NCBI GenBank assembly: GCA_964017155.1 | Contig: OZ024858.1 | Coordinates: forward strand, 24,934,687-24,998,686 | Direction: 5' to 3' | Source of the DNA: Oasisia sp. SBJ-2009 | Taxonomy: Eukaryota; Annelida; Polychaeta; Sabellida; Siboglinidae | DNA length: 64,000 bases | Shown here: piece by piece, positions 22,701-32,981 of the stretch | Layout of the letters: every line of letters begins with the position of its first letter | How positions within the stretch are numbered: position 1 is the first letter of the stretch | Notes under the pieces: generated by a model | The model's database searches: none | Told to the model about the DNA's origin: nothing | Seen by the model: only the letters and a program-made list of their open reading frames with translations | Program-made: the position numbers and the translations under genes

Positions 22701-23146
22701 ACTTATATAACAATCCGACACCTCCTCCACGCTTCAACGAACGGCACTCACCAATGAAGCTGTAACCTGGCGGGGTTAATTCGTTGAGTACAGCACTCTT
22801 GTTCGGTTTGCACCATGTTTCGGTCAGAAACATTAAGTCAGCTTTTTGATCAATCATGTGTTCTTTCACTGTTACTGGTTTATTACAGACAGATCGAGTA
22901 TTGATTGAGGAGCACACACGTCACAGCACTGGTACGAGATCGATCAGAGCAGCTACGCGCAGTGGTAGACCCATTACGCGATTCCGTGAAAGTCAGTGTA
23001 ACCAAGTTAGCATTGTTTACACCAGCTTGTTTAGCAACATAGTTCCTCGTCGTTGTCACAATGGATGGAATTGGTTCTGGTGTACGCAGACGACACTGAC
23101 CACCAGTGGTCCCTCTGTGTGTTGGTGTTGCGTAAGAAATGTCCAA
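19705..23146 (-). mobile_element. L2/CR1-group LINE, nearly complete 3' two thirds
   Basis: On the minus strand the element runs from at least 23146 to its 3' end at 19705. It ends GGGAATTAGCGCTATATAAA followed by an ATT-repeat tail (TATTATTATTAT), the normal terminus of this LINE group. ORF2 occupies 22917-20086 and is open. Upstream, 23146-22880 is open in another frame and ends where ORF2 begins, so the true ORF2 start is probably separated by a one-base frameshift near 22905. No ORF1 was recognised. Confidence 0.88.
20086..22917 (-). CDS. LINE ORF2: endonuclease and reverse transcriptase (943 codons open)
   Basis: The N-terminal 220 residues are an apurinic-type endonuclease: INTRSVCNK start, FLTETW, VIIYRPP, ILIVGDFNLN and ISDHYSVIF. 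The central reverse transcriptase shows VKNYRPVSN, LDLSSAFDTIDHEHLL, SGVPQGSVLGP and the catalytic YADDIQLY. The C-terminus has LHWLPVESRIAFK and LWNELPVNIRASGTLP, as in the L2/CR1/Rex1 group. It nicks target DNA and copies the LINE RNA. The frame starts with GTG directly after a stop, not ATG, supporting an upstream frameshift. The uninterrupted frame implies recent activity. Confidence 0.92.
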   Translation of the reverse strand: MCSSINTRSVCNKPVTVKEHMIDQKADLMFLTETWCKPNKSAVLNELTPPGYSFIGECRSLKRGGGVGLLYKSAYKLCKTKTKRYDTFEHLDVKSTQTARPVRIVIIYRPPTTPIQSFLDEFATFVNEIAVTRQDILIVGDFNLNCELNDAPGVKALNDILAENNLKQHVTEPTHMKGHMLDLVITRSSSSFVSSTTAYPSSISDHYSVIFRLSSASPGSGRAVKQLRDFRGIDFALLETDLSSRLASVDTTLDVNTMVGQYEHAVLSTIDLHAPLTVRMKACRRKEPWYNDDIHEARALRRANEKRWRTTKLEVHRQIFVEHRTAVNNMIKRAHYESVLSSLNQRTCFRVVNTLLKPPGTILPESSNTEALCNDFANYFAEKTRGIRMQIRTMLTNDEDCSDYGIDSDSQRLSSELDRLLPTSEEEIKNIIRLCSPKTCSLDSCPTDLLKKTVGVHVPYMVAIVNNSFKQGLFPVTLRTAIVKPLLKSDTLDKDLVKNYRPVSNIAFVGKVLEKVAVRRVLDHLTLNGLHEEYQSAYKMLHSTETALLRVQHDIASELDKNHAMLFVMLDLSSAFDTIDHEHLLTLLHDEYGVRETALSWFRTYLEDRTHCVQIDSKTSATIPLQSGVPQGSVLGPVMFTLYTTPMQRIFKRHGIKYHKYADDIQLYASYNPAKPGDQVETARRLTDCIGEVRRWMAVHMLKLNDEKTKMMIFTSKHHLKVYGGCSLTIGDDTVSPSHSIRNLGVHMDQHLTMTDHVTAVCAACNYHLYRLSSIRHYLTTEAAKSAVNALVTFRLDYCNSLLHNIPLTQTARLQRVQNNAARLITRTNKHDHITPVLKELHWLPVESRIAFKMLVKTFKCMNGLAPSYLAELVKPQKRDGRLRQNYAPTLHQGMTKKCVGDSAFGAAAPRLWNELPVNIRASGTLPIFRKYLKTYLFSRHFN

Positions 23147-23511
23147 TTGCTAACAATAGACTTTCCTGGAGACGCGCATGAGTGATTTCGTGGCTCGCTG
23201 ACATAGTTGACGAAGTTGGTGACTTGTGTAAGCTATCACCATGGCGACGATTCAAGTTCACTGACAGCGCGGCAAATATAAAACTGAACGTTTCACATAA
23301 AATAACTAAAATCCAAGCAGCCAGACACTTCCAATTTGTAGCATCATAATCCACATACCTTCACTGTCACACACAATGTAAAATTTAAGTAGCGAACCGC
23401 GTATAAACGTACGATAATATCAATAATAGGGGGAGACAATTACCCCGTGTGGCAGCTCAGGCGCGCACGAATACAATATACTAATCAACATTTGCTACGG
23501 GTCACACAATA

Positions 23512-23910
23512 TTTGTAATGGAACAATCTTGAAATTGCAGCCATCCAGAGACTCATTGGAAGCATGAGACGCCGTTGCCAGGCTGTAATTGCATCACGTG
23601 GGTCACACACAAGCTACTGACAGTTGTTGCTGCTGGTAATTGAACTGATTGGGACATTTTCATGACTTGGAGTAACATTCTGAAACCTCCATTTTGGGGG
23701 GTCTGGGGAAAACCTCAATTGTTGGGCGTCTGCTTCTTTGATGACAGAACGCATGTTACCTATTGTTCACATTTGGTAGGCCCTATACAGCAATGAAATT
23801 CAGGAAATAAACATGTCCTCGAATACATGCTGTTTTTAGATTTTGTATGCCGTAACATATAATACCGCCCTAAATAGTGATCCCTAGCAAAATGTGAGTA
23901 GTATATTTTA
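23512..23910. repeat. dispersed repeat R400, copy 1
   Basis: From TTTGTAATGGAACAATCTTG to AAAATGTGAGTAGTATA this segment is about 95% identical to 43740-44135, in the same orientation. The edges are sharp on both sides. It has no ORF and no visible terminal inverted repeats. It could be a SINE, an LTR fragment or a LINE 5' UTR piece; copy 1 sits upstream of the minus-strand LINE. Confidence 0.9.
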
Positions 23911-24394
23911 AGATACAACAGCAGTTATGTTACCACCATGTAGGTAATTTTATTATCTACAAAATACATACAACACGCGGTTGTGACATTTGAATAATAA
24001 AGGCGGTTGAGCAAACAAAACTGGTACAAACAATATTTGTTAAGGGAGGGTGCAAATTCCTCGGCCCAGAATTGCTCAAGCACAGTCATTTGTAGTTGGA
24101 AGTAGGAAATTGAAACGTCAAAGTGTATTACGATTAACTATGCTCGTTTCAGCATTCTTGCCAATTAAAACTAATTTGTTTTTGAAAGTTTTGTTTCCCA
24201 TTTGAACGTGTTGCAGGCGGTATCTTTCAAATAGCGAACATTGTTCCGAGATTAAATAAAGTAACTAAACACAAATTGGCAGGCGGTAAACCTTCAAATT
24301 GGATGTTTCAGTCAAAAGAACGTAACATTAAATGAAAACATTTAGATCTTGAAGCTGGGCACCCTCGCTTTTGGTCGAGTGTGAACTAAGGTGA
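23911..24394. other. intergenic DNA without recognisable features
   Basis: No ORF, repeat or RNA signal was seen between the dispersed repeat and the hAT element. Confidence 0.55.
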
Positions 24395-24402
24395 CATTTA
24401 TG

Positions 24403-24440
24403 CAGTGGCGTAGCCAGGATTTTGCAGTGGAGGGGCCAAG

Positions 24441-24487
<47 letters not shown>

Positions 24488-24573
24488 CTCTCCCCCTCCC
24501 CCCTCTCTTTCCAGATCTCCCCCTCTGTCCCTCTCCCCTCTCTCCCTCCCTCTCTCTCTCCCTCCCCCCCCCC

Positions 24574-24606
<33 letters not shown>

Positions 24607-24622
24607 ATATAGTTATATATAG

Positions 24623-24704
<82 letters not shown>

Positions 24705-25843
24705 TTATATAAACACATAGTACGTATATGTACAGCTGTATATAAATCACATGTTTATGCTTTAATAAATAAATGTGTATGTGCGTGCGTGTGTGCCGTA
24801 AAAGGCGCTTCCGTCTAGACGACGCAAAAGTGAAGCCGAAGGCACAGTTGGTAGATTCACGATATCATTCTTGACATTAAAAAAGGAGTCAATATGGTGC
24901 GTACAATCATCTAGTTCGTGAACTACAGCAGGATGAGAAGTTCTTCTACGACAGCTTCTACTTGAACTGTTGGTAGTAATTCTGTAATGACGTCACTCCT
25001 TGGAATTTCTTGCCCGGTTCGTGTGCGGATACGTTTTGAATCGATGTAGCGCTTACATTTTTCCGGCGTTATAAACGTTCCGATTGACGTTTCTGCGCAT
25101 GCGCGATATTTGTAAAATCATCAATATGCAGCGACATGATAAAGCATGTATGGCATAAATACTACAGGTTGTTCGTCAGGGTGTATATCACCTCTCAGCA
25201 AAAGTATTCATCGCAAATTAACACGAGGCAAACAAGCTTTGAGGCATATTTAGATAGGAAGCGTAAATGACGTCACTGTTGTGCGCCATAATCCGTGACA
25301 GTGATTTATAAAAACCGTAATATTTTATGGCATTGAACGACATTTTAAGAAACTCTTCACAGTAATCATCACATGAGAGTTAACGAACAGCTCGTGGCAT
25401 TTATACCGAAAATGCTTTGTTGTTTCGTTGAACATTGGTGATTTTACATTTATTGCGCATGCGCAGAAACGTCAATCGGAACGTTTTAAACGATCGGAAA
25501 AATGTAAGCGCGACATCGCTACATGGACCGATTCAGTTTGCCGCATCCGTATCCGCACCAGAAACCGCAACCGCATATGCACATATGAAATCACAACATT
25601 GTAGCGATTTGTTGCCGCATACCGCAGGATGCATCCGTACATATGGAATCTTAGCTTTAAAGAGAGATAGAAAGAGATGTAAAAAAATCAGAAAAGGTGC
25701 AACAGATACAAGGAATAGGAGACTGCTGATAGAGAACGTATAAACAACTAAATGCAATTTGACCCTATTCTAGTAACCGGGAAACTGTTAGTTTAAATCC
25801 TGTTCCGGTATTGTGGTAGCCATGCCCCCTGGCTATGCCACTG
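24403..25843. mobile_element. non-autonomous hAT element
   Basis: The ends are CAGTGGCGTAGCCAGG (left) and inverted CAGTGGCATAGCCAGG (right). 8-bp target duplications flank it: CATTTATG (24395-24402) and CATTTGTG (25844-25851), one mismatch. CAGTGGCGTAGCCAGG-type ends are common for animal hAT elements. Inside are CT (about 24447-24590) and TA (about 24590-24700) microsatellites and a further inverted-repeat unit. No transposase remains. Confidence 0.9.
25020..25562. repeat. inverted-repeat unit nested in the hAT element
   Basis: The arm at about 25027-25105 (GTGCGGATACG ... TGTAGCGCTTACATTTTTCC ... GACGTTTCTGCGCATGCGC) is matched in inverted form at about 25452-25550. The spacer is about 350 bp. 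It may be a second small DNA element nested in the first or the long subterminal inverted repeat of the hAT family. Confidence 0.75.
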
Positions 25844-26239
25844 CATTTGTGTGTATACTATACATAGCGAGACGGGTGAAAGGGGTGACCCCGTTGAATT
25901 AGTAAATTTAGTAAAAGTAAAATGTAACTGGTATAATAAACATGCCTACATGTCAAAGTTTCCACACAATGACGTCAGTGCACGCGCCGTGGCATGTGGC
26001 TCGCACGCGCAAAGCACGAGTGTTCTACTCGCGGTTACTGCCCATTTTGTCACACGACAAACTGGAGACATCTGGAAAACTTCAGGACATAGCTGAATGT
26101 ATTCGTCCGCGTGGTGTGTGGTGTGGCTTTGTGGTAGTTGTTCATGCATACAAATAATAATATAGGCGAGCGGCATAACCACCTAACCGACCGATTTAAA
26201 TGCCCCCCCCCCCCCCACACACACACCCAAATGCTATAT

Positions 26240-26780
26240 CATTGGAAAGTCCTGCATCTCCCCGTCACGATTAGGCATGTCGTATATAAATAACTAAAAA
26301 TAATACAATATTAAAATAACGTAGCATTTCTAAAAATATAGAAGCAAATAAATCAATAAATTATCTGTTAGTTATAAACAATACACAATAATAGTCAATC
26401 TAGCAAATAATTCCATAACAATAATGCTGATAATTGAATACATGCGTATAGTTAATAGTATTAAATAATTTAATACATGTTAAACAAATAAAATTATTAC
26501 ATAACACTAAAACTAATAAATAAATGTATATGTATTGGAAATAGTAATCAATAAGTGAATAAATAAATAAATGGTGTTCGTGTTAAATTACATTAATACG
26601 AAAAACAAAACAAACGTGTTTTCAATCGATGTTTGACGCTGGCGAGAGTGTCACAAGTTTTAAGAACAGTTGGCAAAATGTTCCACAGGGACGCAGCCGC
26701 GGTGTCATTCAGCATCTGAATCAAAACGAATAAGAGAAATTTGTAAATGGGCGGCGTATTCATATACACGTCAATCAAAC
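26240..26780 (-). mobile_element. 5'-truncated LINE 3' end (-)
   Basis: Minus-strand 26704-26596 encodes LWNILPTVLKTCDTLASVKH followed by RLKTRLF, the C-terminus of an L2/CR1-like reverse transcriptase. An AT-rich 3' UTR follows toward lower coordinates. Only the last 40 or so codons remain. Confidence 0.68.
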
Positions 26781-27161
26781 GTAGGAACCAGGTGCGTCAT
26801 AAACAACCGACGTCACCGCTTACGTCATTGCTCGGCGCTGATTGGTCAGGTTACACACGCCATAAGCAAGATGTCTGCCTCCGGGATGTCAGCAAAGTTA
26901 TTAGAATCTTAACTTTTTAGCATTCCGTGTAAACCACTAATGACTGTCATCTATCATAATTAATTTTGAGAGACCACTGATGCTACGCTGCAAAATAGCA
27001 TAAGTTCTACTCACTCCACACTACATAGGGGAGAGTTACCGGTACCGTACCGGTTATGGGAATCGTACCACCTGTTTTCCTAGAAAACGGGTGATGGTAG
27101 GTGCCCAATTACTGCATAGCGCGCAAGCGCAGTCCAAGGGAAGTAACTCGCTGAAAGAAAA

Positions 27162-27474
27162 ATGGCGACTCAACAAAAAGCAGCGGCAAGGTGAGAAGAA
27201 ATCAATTTTAACACTTGTTGATGTTAATTTCCATGATGTTGTTTAGCGTGACACTGTAGTTAAATACGCAAAGACTAGAAGCAATCCTATATTGTCAGTA
27301 TTGTCGAATACTGACCTGCCATCCAGCAAAGTTTAGAACAATTATCTTTGCCTTCCCAGGAGCATGGCTTCGTTTAATTTATTACTAGAGAGTTACGCAT
27401 ATCGTACCACTCTTGGTCTTCTGTATGGTACCGGTGGTACGATTCAGATAACCTGTGGTACGATATATATGACA

Positions 27475-27565
<91 letters not shown>

Positions 27566-30192
27566 ATGTGTGTGTATGTGTGTGCGTCCGTGCGTGCGTG
27601 TGTGCGTGCATGTGTGTGTGTGCGTGTGTGCGTGCGTGCGTGCGTATGTCTGTGCCTGTGTCTGGTTACACGTCATGAGCATAGGCCATACTGTAGAAAC
27701 CGGCGCGTCATCAAGTCATAATCATAACCATCATCATTATCTAAACCTGATGAAACTGATTTATTTTATTGATGGTGTTTCAGGAAGAAACCTGCTCCAT
27801 CTGTGTGGACACCAGATGACATGCGGAAGTGTCTAGCAGCCATTGATGGCGGCACGGGAGTTAATGCTGCATCAAGGCAGTTTGGCATACCCAAACCAAC
27901 AATTCATCGCCATCGTATCGGCCTGAACAAATATGCAACAGATGACAAGAAACTACGAGGCGGCCCTTGCATTTTGCCAAATGAAGTGGAAGAGGAGCTT
28001 GTTCGCCATATACAGGAACTGGACGAATCCTTTTTTGGAATAACAATCACAGACCTTAGAAAGCTAGCCTACCAAGTGGCTTGTGCTCATGGCATCAATA
28101 AATTTAGTGAAGCCAAGCAAGCAGCAAACAAAACCTGGTACTACAATTTTATGAGTAGGCACCCTGAACTGTCACTTCGCTCTCCAGAACCGACTTCCGT
28201 TGGAAGAGTGAAAGGATTCAACAAGAAAGATGTTGGGGAGTTCTTTGATAAATATTACCAGCTCATCGAAGAACATGGTTTCACTGCAGACAAAATATAC
28301 AATATGGATGAAACAGGCCAGGGGCAGCAACCAGCGCTGAACGCGGAACCAACACAACTGGCGTGTACTGTCATTCAGCAACGGGGCATTTCATACCGCC
28401 AATGCTCATCTTCAAGCGAAAACGTCTGGCTGACAGTTTAAAGATTGATGCACCGAACGGAACTGTGTTTGCAGGCACAGATTCTGGGTGGGTAGATACT
28501 GATGTGTTCTTGCAATGGTTGCATCACTTCATCAGTTGTGTGAAGTCAAGCCCACAAAGCAAACACTTGCTCCTCTTGGATGGACATACATGTCACAGCA
28601 AGAATCTGGAAGCAATCAAACTGGCCAGGCAAAATAATGTCGTGATGCTTTCATTCCCAGCACACACCACACACCGGCTTCAGCCGCTGGATGTGACATT
28701 TTTTAAATCGCTGAAGAGTTGGTATAACATTGAGATTGAGCACTATCTTCGATGTAGCCAGGGCAAACCTGTGGGTGTTCATCTGGTGAGTAGTTTGGTA
28801 GGTAGATCGTTTGTCAAGGCCGCAACGATGGAAACAGCTGTGAACGGCTTCAGAAAAACTGGCCTATGGCCTCCAAATCGTCACGTCTTCGACGAAGAAT
28901 TCAGTCGCATGGAGGCAGTTGTGAACAGTGCCTGTCCAGATAGTGAAAGGCCGACTAATTCTGCAGATACAGATATTGGAACCCGGGGTGAGGTCAGGCC
29001 AGCAAATCCTGTGCGATCTGCTAGTGCAACTTCAACTGCTCTCGCATCAGGACAAGATCCCGAAACCAGGTCAACAAGCCCGGCTACTGCACCAATCAGT
29101 TGTGATGTCCCAATCACGACTCCTACAGAGCCAGGTGAATTAAGACCTAGGCCTACCGAGTCACCACCAGCACGCCCTGCAGCTCCAGCTTCCAGTAGAA
29201 GCAGTGAGTCTACACCTTGCAGACCTTCAGTGTGTGATCCAGCTACACCTTCAACTGACTCAGCTACTGCTACCTGCAGCAGTGGTTTATGTGCAGTACC
29301 CACAAAGGGTGATGGACGTTGTTTCTTCCGTGCGATCGTTATTGCTTTGAACCCAGACTTGCAGGCAAGTGAACGAAACCCGGTAACAGGAGAAATACTG
29401 GACGAATTGAAAACTATTCAAGAAACTGCTCGTGCTGACAACTTAAGAAGTATGGCTATTTTACACATGTGTCAAAATCTACATATGGAGCCGTGTGCTG
29501 CGGAACTGAGTGCCGATATGCCTGAACATCTCCGTTTCCAAACTGTTGCTGAGCGCATCCTTCACATGTCAGACACCCAGTCCATGGTTGGAGAGCTGGA
29601 AATTCAGTCCACAGCAGCTGTATTGAACCGACCCGTGCATGTCATGATTGACGGCAATGACCATGTTTCTAAGTACAATAATTCTGCGCAGTGCGCCAAG
29701 GGCCCGCTGGTCGTCAAGTACACACCCCATGCTGATGCCGGCCATTATGAAGCTATGGTGCCCGTTAGAGTAAGTGCCATTTCTCCAATTCCCAAACTAA
29801 CAGTTACCAAACGCAAAACCCCTGCCTCTTCAAAAACACACGTCCTGACAAGTAGTCCATATAAAGATGGACTAGAACAGAAAAGGAAGAAAAGCAATAA
29901 AACCAGTGACAGAACTGGGAAGGCACACTCTCAGCCACAAAAGAGCTGTAAGGTTCGCAAGCCTACCGCCAGCTGCCGAGGGAAAAAAGGCAAGAAGTGT
30001 CGTAGAAATGACTCCAGCAGTAGCGAGGATGATGATCCATTTTGCATTGTTTGTTGTGAACGGTTTACAACCAGCAAAAGCAGGGAAAAGTGGATTGCTT
30101 GTGTTGTTTGTCAGCAATGGGCACACGAAAAGTGCATACCAAGTGATGGTTTCACTTACATTTGCCATCATTGTGATGAATGCGATGAATAG
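27162..30192 (+). pseudogene. pogo-like transposase fused to OTU-like protease and PHD finger, frameshifted
   Basis: Exon 1 is 27162-27190 (MATQQKAAA), intron 27191-27783 (GTGAG...TTTCAG), exon 2 from 27784; the split Arg codon restores frame. Domains in order: N-terminal Psq-type HTH (AASRQFGIPKPTIHRH), CENP-B-type HTH, DDE_1 core (NMDET at about 28300, LLLDGH at 28578, HRLQPLD at 28680), a Ser/Thr/Pro linker (about 28920-29290), OTU-like cysteine protease (KGDGRCFFRAI at about 29305, catalytic His in GHYEAMV at about 29740), a basic stretch, and a C-terminal PHD finger (CIVC...CVVC..WAH..C...CHHC, 30040-30180). The frame changes near 28319, and about 20 residues normal for the family after the first Asp are missing, so it is inactive. 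A PHD tail is known in invertebrate pogo-like proteins; the OTU domain is unusual. Confidence 0.9.
27474..27660. repeat. GT microsatellite in the transposase intron
   Basis: A (GT)n array with GCGT interruptions fills part of the single transposase intron. The VCVCVC and HTHTHT reading frames over it are not genes. Confidence 0.95.
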
Positions 30193-30569
30193 ATAATTTG
30201 ACCGTAGTTTTTGTCATATTACGTGCTGTGGATTTTGAACTGAAACGGTATTGTTTTTATATGTTATATTTGAGTAAAGCAGGGCATGCCTTTCGTACCT
30301 ATGAGGTATTGTTATAGTACCAGAGGTACGAATCCAGTGATCTGGTGGTACTAATTAAAGACCCTGTCTCTTGATTCGTACTTTTCGAATGAAAATAAAA
30401 ACATTGTGTGATAGCTGTTGTGTGTACCATCTGCTAATATTAAACATACTATATGGTAGAACTATACTGGCAATATTCTACGTGCAAATATTAGTGCTCT
30501 GGGATGTCATACGTGTGATGCACAGTTGGTTTTGCTTAAGGGGTACTATACCAGTAACTCTCCCCTATG

Positions 30570-31510
30570 TCATCAAAAAAATTGAGACAACCAGCGTAAC
30601 GCTATTTCTGTATGGTACCCTTCCGTCGCAAGGGGAATGGCGGGCGGACCAATGGTTGTGGTATTACGTCTGATGTGAAAATGTTGATTGTAGTTGCAAA
30701 TGTTTTGTTTCTGTTAATTCATTCAGATGCATAACATCAAAACTAACCCTTTGATTATTTTTTAATCGAAAACAACAACACGTGTACAATTGGGGTTTCG
30801 ACTTTGTAAGTTTGTTGACAAAGCAACCTTCCCCGGTTCATTAAAAATGTGTTACGTTGTAGAAGGTGGACATGACGTAAACAACAAGGTATTGTAATAT
30901 TATTTTGATGACACATCTCTTAGCAGAACCGATTTAGGTGGGTAATGCTATTTTAAGATAATTATACATTTAAATAAGCTGAAACAAAAAAGAATTACCA
31001 CTATGTCGGGAGACACAAAAGTTGACACCCAGGCAGGGAAACGCGAAAAAACTGTGGTTGACTAAGCAGGTCTCATTATTAAAACAATTACGACATTATA
31101 ATCATCATCAAAATGACAGTTAAGTTATAATAGATAAATAATGATGTGTGCTTATGTGAGTACGTCCATACGCATATACATGGTTTATTCACAGGGCAAG
31201 CAAATGATTATCGTTTCAGGTCGATTTTGAACGATACTTAACCACATACAACTCGGCACAACCTCGTTGTCCGGAAGCATATTCAAAGTCAAAATTACTG
31301 CAATATGCAAACAATTTGAAAATAATAACTTAACTGCATAATAGTTCCCACCTTCTAGGGACGGTTTTGTTGGGTGGAAATATATAAAATTTTCAAGGGA
31401 AGTTTCGGTTGTGACAGCTTCGTCCGTATGCGATATGATACAAAAAGGTTGCTCGAGTAGTTGGGGATCGGATCATGAATAGGATGAAAATGACAAAATA
31501 GTTTAAAAAG
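30570..31510. other. intergenic DNA without recognisable features
   Basis: No ORF above chance size and no repeat shared with other parts of the window was seen. Confidence 0.55.
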
Positions 31511-31842
31511 TAAAGGTAAGTTCTTATATAGCGCAGTATCCAGTCCTCAGGACCGTTCAACGCGCTTTACACTTTAATTCCCTGACAGACCTGTTCAATC
31601 AAACACCGTCTTAACTTCTCGGGGAAGCATCCAACCATACGCTAGAATTAATGCGCGAAGGCTGCTCGTACACATATCCACCACTATCTATAGCCAGTTA
31701 CTCATTTATGCAGCTGAGTGAACTAGAACAATAGAGCGCGAAATACTTGCTCAAGGGTTTAACACCGCAGCACAAGATTCGAACCATGGCAGGTTCTATT
31801 AGTCGATAGTTCTAGGTTCTACCCCGAGCCATTGCGGTCTGT
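31511..31842 (-). mobile_element. tRNA-derived SINE, family S1, copy 2 (full length, inverted)
   Basis: On the minus strand it matches the SINE at 3693-4015 from head to tail. It ends AGTATCCAGTCCTCAGGACC and the GCGCTATATAAGAAC terminus (read inverted). The A and B boxes have several substitutions, so it is older or less constrained than copy 1. Confidence 0.87.
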
Positions 31843-32981
31843 ACGTTACATAACAACGATATGGCGACAGGCGAGATGTGCGTGCCCTATAGCATATGTC
31901 CAACGGAGGGTTGTTCTTTTTTAAACCATCACGTCTGAACTAGTAAGGATCACCATGCACATCGTGCAGGGATCGGTTAACATTGGTCCCCGTCGCCCGG
32001 GGTGATTAGAAATTCCCGGGAAGAACATAGTCTGGGTAGCACTAATCCTCTGGTGAGTGGATATTTTCCAGACTTTATTTTTAACAATCTAAACATGCAA
32101 ATAATTTATTTGTTTTACCGTACGCACATACTAAATAAACTCTCACATCGTTGCCTCTAGAAGATATACAGCCACTTTCGTTTGTTTTTCTGGATTCGTA
32201 GAATACATTGCTAAGATTGGTTGTTTGTTTATCCCACAAATGTGTAGTACGTTTTCGCAAGAGTGTACAATGAGTGTCTATTTCCTGCGAATCTCGCGTA
32301 GTAGAAGAAGAAAGTAAGTGCATCAATAAATCAGTAACGTAAACTATAGTATACATGAGTCACGCAAAGGTTAAACACTCACGGTGCTTAAAACGTCCAA
32401 AGAAGACGTTAACTTTTGACATACATGTACATTAACAACACTCAAAACGAGGTGGGACGACATACTGGACCGGATATACATTCCAGCCTGGTAAGCCGCG
32501 GGCCTATAGTACTCGCTAACCTTTGACAGGTACGTTACAAGTCATGCGCAGTACGCATAAACCGATCCGGAAGAAGAGCACCGGCAGACCGTCACACGCT
32601 ACGCATTCCAATTCCCTTCCCTCATAACAAAAACACGTTTCTTGGAGATGACAACAAATGGAAACTGCTGAGTATAAATGGTGAGTAATCGCTAAGCTAA
32701 TCTGTCAACAACAAGAAGCCGAAGTGACAAAGTGCGGTGGACGTTGGCGGTACTGACACCGACTTAAGTGATGTCATTGAGTGTGAAAAACGCAATACTC
32801 GATACTCTGTCTCTGAGTGATAGTGTTGTTAGTGAGAACGATGTTGGTTGCAAACCACAGCCATCACCAAATGCTCACACAACGTTATGTTCCAGAACAG
32901 ATGGCTGATAGATTGCGTCACAGAGACGACGGTATTCGTTGGTAATAAGCCAAGACAAACGGCAATGACGAAAGGAGAGAT
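31843..32981. other. intergenic DNA without recognisable features
   Basis: Only short chance ORFs occur. I looked for transposase or LINE motifs on both strands and saw none. Confidence 0.5.

Larger units (their letters stand above)
27024..30569 (+). mobile_element. pogo/Tigger-like DNA transposon with inverted ends
   Basis: The left end CATAGGGGAGAGTTACCGGT (27024) and the inverted right end CATAGGGGAGAGTTACTGGT (30569) match 19 of 20 bases. The internal GGGGAGAG ends are also bordered by TA on both sides, as expected for the Tc1/mariner-pogo target. Short words GGTACGAT/ATCGTACC recur near both ends (27042, 27068, 27404, 27427-27470; 30294-30350) and look like subterminal transposase sites. 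The element carries one spliced transposase gene, now broken. Confidence 0.9.

Noticed and set aside
31900..32060. Structured RNA such as 5S rRNA or an snRNA
   Set aside because: The GC-rich stretch with CCCGGG words looked stem-like, but no 5S or snRNA core motif could be found.
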